Shown piece after piece: positions 1 through 4,354 of a stretch of 5,704 nucleotides of DNA. The DNA comes from Gemmatimonadota bacterium. GTDB taxonomy: Bacteria > Gemmatimonadota > Gemmatimonadetes > Palauibacterales > Palauibacteraceae. The position numbers and the translations under genes are program-made. The notes beneath the pieces were generated by a model. That model saw nothing but the letters and a program-made list of their open reading frames with translations, ran no database searches and had not been told where the DNA came from. The first letter of the stretch is position 1. Every line of letters starts with the position of its first letter. The stretch covers positions 1-5,704 of the forward strand of contig JAOTWC010000108.1 of the NCBI GenBank assembly GCA_029863105.1, read 5' to 3'.

Positions 1-1
1 T

Positions 2-1099
2 GCTCCCATCAATGGCCCCGGCCGGTGGAGAGAACTGATGCGGTCGATGATCGACCCCCTCAGTCCGCTCTACATATCGCCGCGCCTTTCCCCGCGTCTC
101 GCCCGCTGGTTGTGGACGTTCGCGCGCCACTGCGACCCGGCGCATGTCGAGCACTGCCGCGCAGTCATGGAACCGTTCGCACGGGAAACGCCGGCGCTGC
201 ACGACAAGATAGGGGCGGACGGGCCGCCGGACCTCGGCTATGGTTCGGAGGGTTATGTAGAGGTCTTCCGGACAGACCGAGGACGCCACACGGCCGCGCA
301 CGAAGCGGAGTACGCGCGAAAGCTCGGATTCCACCCGCAGGAGCTTGATACGGATCAGCTGCGGGAACTCGAGCCTTCGTTGAACGATTCCGTGCTCGGT
401 GGATATCAGCACGACGAGGGACGGACGATGGACCCGTTCAGGTTCGTGGAAGTTGTCGCGGACCTGGCGACACGACTCGGCGCCTCGATTCGCACGGGCG
501 TGGAAGTGGAGGAAGTCGTAACGCAGGAGAGCCGGGCGGTGGGTGTGCGAACCGCGGACCGCGAACTCATCATGGCGTCGGGAATCGTCCTGGCTACGGG
601 CGCCTACAGCCCTTACCTGTATCGGCGGCTCGGCTGCCCGCTGCCCATCGAGCCGGCCAAGGGGTATCACCTGGATCTGGGCGGTGCGGAGGGCGCGACG
701 CCCGGGGTCGGCCATCCGTGCCTGCTCGTCGAGCGGGCCGTGTTCTGCACGCCGCTGCCGGGACGCCTGCGACTCGCGGGAACGCTGGAGTTCTCGGGTT
801 TGAACGACGACCTGCGCAAACCGCGGCTCGAACAGCTCATGCGCGGCGCCTCCGACTACCTGGACGGGATCGATCGCGCACCGGTGGTGTCGGAGTGGTG
901 CGGGTTGCGGCCCTGCACGCCGGACGGTCTCCCGGTCGTGGGCCCGCTCCCCGGCTGGGATGGCGTGTTCGCCGCCACCGGTCACGCCATGTTGGGGCTG
1001 ACGTTCGGCCCGGCGACCGGCGAGGCTCTCGCAGACCTGATCCTCACCGGCAGTCCGGGCCTACCTCTCGCAGGCCTCGACCCGGCCCGGTTCCGCTGA
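2..1099 (+). CDS. FAD-dependent oxidoreductase, DadA/DAO family (5'-truncated by window edge)
   Basis: Flavoenzyme of the D-amino-acid dehydrogenase (DadA/DAO, pfam DAO-like) type, which would oxidatively deaminate an amino acid or related amine; the substrate cannot be read from sequence. The frame is open to the left edge. The 12 codons before the ATG at 38 (reading APINGPGRWREL) fit the family's segment just before the SPLYISPR stretch, so the start lies outside the window and ATG 38 is internal. 365 residues are visible. DadA proteins are about 410-430, so roughly the first 50 are missing, including the N-terminal GxGxxG FAD-binding loop. Visible marks are a GIVLATGAYSP segment (FAD domain, near codons 195-205 of the visible part), a KGYHLDL strand of the substrate domain, and the C-terminal signature WCGLRPCTPDGLPVVGP followed by ATGHAMLGLTFGPATGEALADLI. 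Its end faces the lipoprotein gene. D-hydroxyproline dehydrogenase or another DAO paralogue is equally possible. Family confidence is high, substrate confidence low. Confidence 0.88.
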   Translation, partial: APINGPGRWRELMRSMIDPLSPLYISPRLSPRLARWLWTFARHCDPAHVEHCRAVMEPFARETPALHDKIGADGPPDLGYGSEGYVEVFRTDRGRHTAAHEAEYARKLGFHPQELDTDQLRELEPSLNDSVLGGYQHDEGRTMDPFRFVEVVADLATRLGASIRTGVEVEEVVTQESRAVGVRTADRELIMASGIVLATGAYSPYLYRRLGCPLPIEPAKGYHLDLGGAEGATPGVGHPCLLVERAVFCTPLPGRLRLAGTLEFSGLNDDLRKPRLEQLMRGASDYLDGIDRAPVVSEWCGLRPCTPDGLPVVGPLPGWDGVFAATGHAMLGLTFGPATGEALADLILTGSPGLPLAGLDPARFR

Positions 1100-1112
1100 C
1101 GCGGGGCCGGAC

Positions 1113-2066
1113 TCAGCCGGGAAGCGGCGCCAGGAGCACCTGGTTCGTCATCAGGCCTGGAATCAGAACCCGATTGCGGCGCCGGTCGATTCCGATGTCC
1201 GCCGGTGACTCGACGTTCTTCGCCACCGCCGACGCAGATCCGTTCGGGCGCAGCAGGTACACGGTCTGCGTGTCCCAGTCGGACACGAGCAGATTCCCGC
1301 CTTCCAGTGCGATGACACCGTCGAGGCTCATGCCCGGCAACTCGGGCAGATCTTCACGAGTTCCACCGAGGACGGAGAAGATCACACCCGTCCCGTACGT
1401 CACGCCGTACAGCCGGCGGTCACGCACGGCCAGTCCGTTGATCCGGCTGAGCTCCCCCGCTTCGAGAGTGCTGTGGGAGCCATCGGGCTGGAACACGTGG
1501 ATCGCCGCGGTGCCGGAGTCTTCGAAGCCCGAATCGCCGAACCTCACTCCCGTGTCGCTGACATAGACGGTGCCGCCCGGGGCCACGGCCACGTCGTTCA
1601 GGAATGTCGCGCCTTCCACGCCCCAACCACCCAGCGGGTTCCCCGATCTGCGATCGAACAGCCTCACGACATCGATGTCGGCCACAATGAGCGTGTCCCC
1701 GAGGAGAGCCATGCCCTTCGGAGCGTTCAGGGTTACCGCATCGAGAGCGCCGTCGATCCATTTCAGGTCGAGCACCGTCCCGTCGGGTGCGACGCGAGAA
1801 ATAAACCCGTTGTCGTCGGCATCGAGCCCTCCACCATTGATATTGGACACGAGATAGACATCCGACGCCGTGTCGTGCAGGGCCGACTCGGGGGCGGCGA
1901 ACCCCGACACGATGATCCCGTCGGTCGGAGTCTCCGGAGCCGACGCGAGGTCCGTCTGATCCCCGGTCACGTCGTCCACGGCGGACTCCGGATCGCTTCC
2001 GTCGCCGCATGCCGCGCCAAGGACGATCAACAGGCAGAAGCACATCTTACGAAGATCGGCCCGCAT
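1113..2066 (-). CDS. Secreted lipoprotein with SMP-30/gluconolactonase-like (NHL-type) beta-propeller
   Basis: A 317-residue exported lipoprotein of unknown function. The N-terminus is a textbook signal peptide: basic MRADLRK, a hydrophobic core at about residues 8-17, and a lipobox-like LGAAC with the lipidated cysteine at residue 20. The first position of the box is not canonical. Residues 21-50 are an acidic, low-complexity linker. From about 51 onward come repeated propeller-blade strands with Asp/Asn-Gly turns: DVYLVSN (69-75), DADDNGFIS (82-90, a possible Ca2+-type loop), NAPKGMAL (114-121), FLNDVAVAPGGTVYVSD (155-171), RINGLAV (208-214), LLVSDWD (259-265) and ESPADIGIDRRRNRVLIP (286-303). 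This pattern is known from proteins annotated SMP-30/gluconolactonase/LRE-like. Enzymatic residues cannot be assigned, so a binding or surface role is as likely as lactonase activity. ATG 2066 is chosen over the in-frame upstream ATG at 2360 because of the signal peptide, the strong SD and the avoidance of overlap with pdxH. It converges on the DadA-like gene with a 13-bp gap. Confidence 0.87.
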   Translation of the reverse strand: MRADLRKMCFCLLIVLGAACGDGSDPESAVDDVTGDQTDLASAPETPTDGIIVSGFAAPESALHDTASDVYLVSNINGGGLDADDNGFISRVAPDGTVLDLKWIDGALDAVTLNAPKGMALLGDTLIVADIDVVRLFDRRSGNPLGGWGVEGATFLNDVAVAPGGTVYVSDTGVRFGDSGFEDSGTAAIHVFQPDGSHSTLEAGELSRINGLAVRDRRLYGVTYGTGVIFSVLGGTREDLPELPGMSLDGVIALEGGNLLVSDWDTQTVYLLRPNGSASAVAKNVESPADIGIDRRRNRVLIPGLMTNQVLLAPLPG

Positions 2067-2071
2067 ATCAT

Positions 2072-2079
2072 TCCTCCCC
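2072..2079 (-). promoter_or_regulatory. Ribosome binding site of the lipoprotein gene
   Basis: Read on the - strand this is GGGGAGGA, ending 5 nt before the ATG at 2066. It decides the start of the lipoprotein gene: the much longer in-frame reading from 2360 would run through pdxH on the opposite strand and would bury the signal peptide about 98 residues inside the protein. Confidence 0.75.
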
Positions 2080-2083
2080 GTGC

Positions 2084-2114
2084 CGGCCGCGGTCAGCGCG
2101 AACAGACGCGGCCG
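2084..2114. repeat. 8-bp perfect inverted repeat in the lipoprotein/pdxH divergent region
   Basis: CGGCCGCG at 2084-2091 is repeated as its reverse complement CGCGGCCG at 2107-2114, with a 15-nt loop. Each arm contains the self-complementary hexamer CGGCCG, and the two hexamer centres are 25 bp apart. It lies between the lipoprotein RBS and the TATACT box before pdxH, so it could be an operator for divergent transcription or a hairpin in the lipoprotein gene's leader. No T-tract follows, so a terminator is unlikely. In GC-rich DNA such a repeat can also arise by chance. Confidence 0.4.
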
Positions 2115-2128
2115 CCTCGCCGAGCACA

Positions 2129-2134
2129 TATACT
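2129..2134 (+). promoter_or_regulatory. Candidate -10 box (TATACT) upstream of pdxH
   Basis: TATACT matches the sigma-70 -10 consensus at five of six positions and sits in the only AT-rich patch of a GC-rich intergenic region, 30 bp before the pdxH ATG. A transcript starting about 7 bp downstream would have a leader of roughly 20-25 nt carrying the SD. I see no good -35 hexamer 16-18 bp upstream. The same patch reads TATATG on the - strand, so it could instead or also serve the lipoprotein gene. Confidence 0.35.
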
Positions 2135-2147
2135 GGTTCACCCGACC

Positions 2148-2154
2148 AGGAGGG
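2148..2154 (+). promoter_or_regulatory. Ribosome binding site of pdxH
   Basis: AGGAGGG, 10 nt before the ATG at 2165. It supports that start rather than the longer in-frame reading from 2009, whose extra 52 residues are arginine-, serine- and proline-rich, lack PdxH similarity and overlap the lipoprotein gene's signal peptide region. Confidence 0.7.
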
Positions 2155-2164
2155 TCAGGCGAAA

Positions 2165-2818
2165 ATGTCGATTCGTGCAACATTACGGGCGCTGTTCCTC
2201 GTTCGGAAGGGCGCGATAGGAGGCCTCGCCGAGGATTCGGCGGGAGCGGATCCGTTCGCCCTGTTCGACCGCTGGTTCGAGGACGCCTCGCGATCGGGCC
2301 TGCTGCTTCCCGAAGCGGTGACGCTGTCGACCGCCACGACGGACGGCCGGCCGTCGGCACGCCTCGTGCTCCTGAAGGCGTTCGGCGAGTCGGGCTTCGT
2401 GTTCTTCACGAATTACGAGAGCCGGAAGGGGCGGGAGCTGGACTCGAACCCGTATGCCGCCCTGACCGCCCACTGGCCCGTGCTGCAGCGCCAGGTTCGG
2501 ATCGAGGGAAGTGTCTCGCGAACCTCGCAGCCGGAATCCGAAGCCTACTTTCGCACGCGGGATCGGGGGAGCCAGCTCGGCGCCTGGGCGTCCGTCCAGA
2601 GCGACGAGATCGAGAACCGAGACACACTCGAGGCGCGGATGGCGGCCAGGCGCGCGGAGTTCGAGGGACGGGACGTTCCGCTTCCACCGTTCTGGGGAGG
2701 CTACCGACTGGATCCGGTGCGTATCGAGTTCTGGCAGGGCCGGCTGAACAGACTGCACGACCGGTTGGAATACGTGCGCGACGGACACGCCTGGCGCCGT
2801 CGTCGCCTATCTCCCTGA
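2165..2818 (+). CDS. pdxH: Pyridoxamine/pyridoxine 5'-phosphate oxidase
   Basis: FMN-dependent cytoplasmic enzyme that oxidises pyridoxamine or pyridoxine 5'-phosphate to pyridoxal 5'-phosphate using O2, the last step of PLP synthesis and salvage. At 217 residues it has the usual length (E. coli 218). Landmarks in order: GADPFALFDRW (27-37), the FMN-binding RLVLLK (66-71) and FFTNYESRKG (80-89), RQVRIEG (109-115), RGSQLGAWAS (134-143), PPFWGGYR (174-181), EFWQG (188-192) and RLHDR (196-200), whose R196 and H198 correspond to the E. coli active-site R197 and H199. It ends in the typical RLSP. Oddly, the N-terminal lid and the strand before the core differ: by ungapped alignment E. coli R14, Y17 and D49 become V13, G16 and L48. 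Its last 12 bp overlap the end of the convergent binding-protein gene. It has its own promoter region and no operon partner. Family assignment is very secure. Confidence 0.96.
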   Translation: MSIRATLRALFLVRKGAIGGLAEDSAGADPFALFDRWFEDASRSGLLLPEAVTLSTATTDGRPSARLVLLKAFGESGFVFFTNYESRKGRELDSNPYAALTAHWPVLQRQVRIEGSVSRTSQPESEAYFRTRDRGSQLGAWASVQSDEIENRDTLEARMAARRAEFEGRDVPLPPFWGGYRLDPVRIEFWQGRLNRLHDRLEYVRDGHAWRRRRLSP

Positions 2819-3574
2819 GCCCGCCCGCGCCTCGCGAATCAAGGTTTCCGCGTAGTCGATCCCGGCCGGTGTGCGGCTCCCGTGCCAGCTCAGGAGCTCG
2901 CCGTCGACGAGACGAAAGCGCTCGGCAGGCAGGCCTGTCAGGTGCGCCAGGTCCGCCGCATGGTGGCCCCGGAACGGAAACGGCTCGGAAGACAGCATCA
3001 CTACCTGGGGGGCGGCGGCGGCAAGCCGGGCAGCGTCGATCACGGGGTACCGGTCGGGTTCATCCGCGAACACATTGCGGCCGCCCGGCTGGCAGAGCAG
3101 GGAGCTGACAAACGTGTCGGCGTTCAGGGTCATCAGCGGCTCACGCCAGATCAGGTAGGCGAACCTGAGCGGTGGCTCATCGGCGGCAGCCCGTCGCACG
3201 CGAGCCGACCTGGCCTCGATCTCCCGTGCGATCTTCTCGGCATCGGGCGCCCGCCCGACGGCCGCGCCGATCGAGCGCACCATGTCCGCGGTATCGGCCG
3301 TATTCCGCGGCAGGCTGACGTGACACGATACGCCGGCCGCCACGAGCGCCTCGGCATCCTCCCGCCGGTTTTCCTCCTCGTTGAGCAGCACGAGATCCGG
3401 TTTCAGGGCAACGATCCGCTCGACGCGCGGGTCTTTGGTGCCGCCGACCTTCTCGACGCGGTCCACCTCGCCTCGCGGGTGAACGCAGAACTTCGTTCGG
3501 CCGACGAGGGAACCGCCGACGCCGAGATCGAACAGGAGTTCGGTCAGACTGGGACATAGGGAAACGAGACGCAT
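2807..3574 (-). CDS. Helical-backbone metal receptor (TroA/BtuF-like substrate-binding domain) without signal peptide
   Basis: A 255-residue protein of the class III periplasmic-binding fold (TroA-like; BtuF/FepB relatives, COG0614-type). Related proteins bind cobalamin, iron-siderophore or heme-like ligands for ABC import. Visible motifs: PSLTELLFDLG (8-18), VGRTKFC (24-30), VGGTKDP (43-49), LKPDLVLLNEEENR (57-70), a helical linker of about residues 95-130, IWREPLM (142-148), GGRNVF (164-169), RYP (175-177), LSSEPFPF (194-201) and DGELLSWHGSR (224-234). The EENR, IWR.P and SW.GSR combination is known from a widespread subgroup of this fold. There is no signal peptide: the protein begins directly with the first beta-strand, and an in-frame TAG stop lies three codons upstream (3584-3586), so no longer start exists. 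No permease or ATPase gene is adjacent. The SD is weak (AGG, 8 nt before the ATG). The gene overlaps the pdxH end tail to tail and is divergent from the oxidase operon. The ligand is unknown. Confidence 0.88.
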   Translation of the reverse strand: MRLVSLCPSLTELLFDLGVGGSLVGRTKFCVHPRGEVDRVEKVGGTKDPRVERIVALKPDLVLLNEEENRREDAEALVAAGVSCHVSLPRNTADTADMVRSIGAAVGRAPDAEKIAREIEARSARVRRAAADEPPLRFAYLIWREPLMTLNADTFVSSLLCQPGGRNVFADEPDRYPVIDAARLAAAAPQVVMLSSEPFPFRGHHAADLAHLTGLPAERFRLVDGELLSWHGSRTPAGIDYAETLIREARAGSGR

Positions 3575-3687
3575 GGGATCAACCTACGGCAGATGGAGAA
3601 CGGGAACAGTTTCTCTTGCCCGTCGGGCGACTGCGGTTTCACATTGCGGCGCGCGTTCCGAGCCTCGACTTCACGAAGGAGGAACAC
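3575..3687. promoter_or_regulatory. Divergent intergenic region between the metal receptor and the ba3 oxidase operon
   Basis: These 113 bp must hold the promoters for both directions, because the operon's first gene and the receptor gene start on either side. I see TTGCCC at 3616-3621 as a possible -35 on +, but no convincing -10 at the right spacing. An 11-bp palindrome GCCCGTCGGGC lies at 3618-3628 and could be an operator, though it is short. I see no riboswitch-like layout and no complete FNR-type site. The region's role is inferred from gene orientation; the exact signals are not established. Confidence 0.4.
3676..3683 (+). promoter_or_regulatory. Ribosome binding site of subunit IIa
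   Basis: AAGGAGGA, close to the full anti-SD complement, 4 nt before the ATG at 3688. It is the strongest RBS in the window and decides the start. The in-frame ATG at 3616 would add 24 residues without family similarity and would run through this SD. Confidence 0.8.
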
Positions 3688-3840
3688 ATGGACGCCGACC
3701 CGAGCGGGCCACCCCGTGACCCCCTTGGCCACCCGAAGGGCACGCTGGCCATCATCGGGCTGTACGGGCTGTTGTTTCTCGTGGGCTGGCTGGTCATCTA
3801 TTTCTTCGTATTCCTGCCACGCGGACCCCTGACGCAGTGA
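3688..3840 (+). CDS. cbaD: ba3-type cytochrome c oxidase subunit IIa
   Basis: A 50-residue single-span membrane protein, the small third subunit of B-type (ba3) heme-copper oxidases. The Thermus thermophilus protein is 34 residues with the pattern KPKGALAVI...FWLGVY...FARG. Here residues 15-46 show HPKGTLAIIG, then GWLVIYFF, then LPRG, which matches in spacing and character. Residues 1-14 are a proline-rich polar extension absent from the Thermus protein. Residues 19-43 form the membrane helix, likely with the N-terminus cytoplasmic. In the known structure this helix packs beside subunit I where subunit II of A-type oxidases has its extra helix. It is the first gene of the operon and ends 7 bp before subunit II, so co-translation is likely. 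The gene is short enough to be missed or over-extended by gene callers. Confidence 0.88.
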   Translation: MDADPSGPPRDPLGHPKGTLAIIGLYGLLFLVGWLVIYFFVFLPRGPLTQ

Positions 3841-3847
3841 GTTCCCG

Positions 3848-4354
3848 ATGAACGTTCATCTGTATGAGAAGCTCTGGATGTGGGCATCGGGAGTGATCAT
3901 CGCAGTGTTCGTCGCCTCGATCCTCTATACGAGCACCGCGCAGTCCCTCCAGCCGCCCAGCCACGTTGAGACGATCGATCCGCAGACGGTCCGCGCCAGC
4001 GCCGAGTTTGCCCAGCCGGCCGTCGTGCTGCACGCGGATGGGAGCGCGACCGTCCACGTGCTCGCGATGATGTTCGCTTTCCTGCCGACTGAGATCCGGG
4101 TGCCGCGGGGACGGCCGGTGACGTTCCGGATGACGAGCCCGGACGTGATCCACGGGTTCCAGATCGTGAACACGAACGGCAACGCGATGGTCGTGCCTGG
4201 TTACATCACGCAGTTCACGACGCAGTTCGACACGGCCGGCGAGTACCTCATCGTGTGTAACGAGTATTGCGGGCTGGGACATCACGGGATGTACGCCTCG
4301 CTGGTCGTCGTGGACGGCCTTGCGGCTGACGGCGGGCAGGAGGTCGCCCAATGA
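3848..4354 (+). CDS. cbaB: ba3-type cytochrome c oxidase subunit II (CuA)
   Basis: A 168-residue subunit that takes electrons from cytochrome c through a binuclear CuA centre and passes them to subunit I. One N-terminal membrane helix (about 11-29) anchors a cupredoxin domain outside the cytoplasmic membrane (about 50-155). All CuA ligands are visible: H102 in SPDVIHGF, then C137, E139, C141, H145 and M148 in CNEYCGLGHHGM. Spacing is identical to T. thermophilus subunit II (H114, C149, Q151, C153, H157, M160), a constant offset of 12; the carbonyl-ligand residue is Glu rather than Gln. E7 in LYEKLW matches Thermus E15, the entry of the K-type proton path. A single helix rather than two is characteristic of the ba3 type. 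The SD is weak (GTGAG-like, overlapping the IIa stop), which suggests translational coupling. The stop overlaps the subunit I start as ATGA. Confidence 0.95.
   Translation: MNVHLYEKLWMWASGVIIAVFVASILYTSTAQSLQPPSHVETIDPQTVRASAEFAQPAVVLHADGSATVHVLAMMFAFLPTEIRVPRGRPVTFRMTSPDVIHGFQIVNTNGNAMVVPGYITQFTTQFDTAGEYLIVCNEYCGLGHHGMYASLVVVDGLAADGGQEVAQ
4338..4343 (+). promoter_or_regulatory. Ribosome binding site of subunit I
   Basis: AGGAGG inside the 3' end of the subunit II gene, 7 nt before the ATG at 4351. Together with the ATGA stop/start overlap it fixes the start of subunit I and allows both coupling and independent initiation. Confidence 0.75.

Noticed and set aside
38..40. ATG 38 as the start of the DadA-like gene
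   Set aside because: A GGAGAG lies nearby, but the frame stays open to the edge with family-like sequence and the FAD-binding loop is absent after this ATG, so it is an internal Met.
1130..1143. CCAGG-AGCA-CCTGG hairpin as a terminator after the DadA-like gene
   Set aside because: Only a 5-bp stem, no T-tract, and inside the 3' coding end of the lipoprotein gene.
2067..2360. N-terminal extension of the lipoprotein gene to ATG 2360
   Set aside because: It would place the signal peptide inside the protein and overlap pdxH; the strong SD precedes the ATG at 2066.
2080..3108. A 342-codon + strand open frame spanning pdxH and the binding-protein gene
   Set aside because: Low-complexity Arg/Gly/Pro-rich product running through two well-supported genes in other frames.
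3575..3687. Cobalamin riboswitch or FNR site before the binding-protein gene or oxidase operon
   Set aside because: No B12-box-like sequence and too little leader for the riboswitch; a TTGAT half-site (- strand, 3578-3582) has no matching ATCAA partner at FNR spacing.
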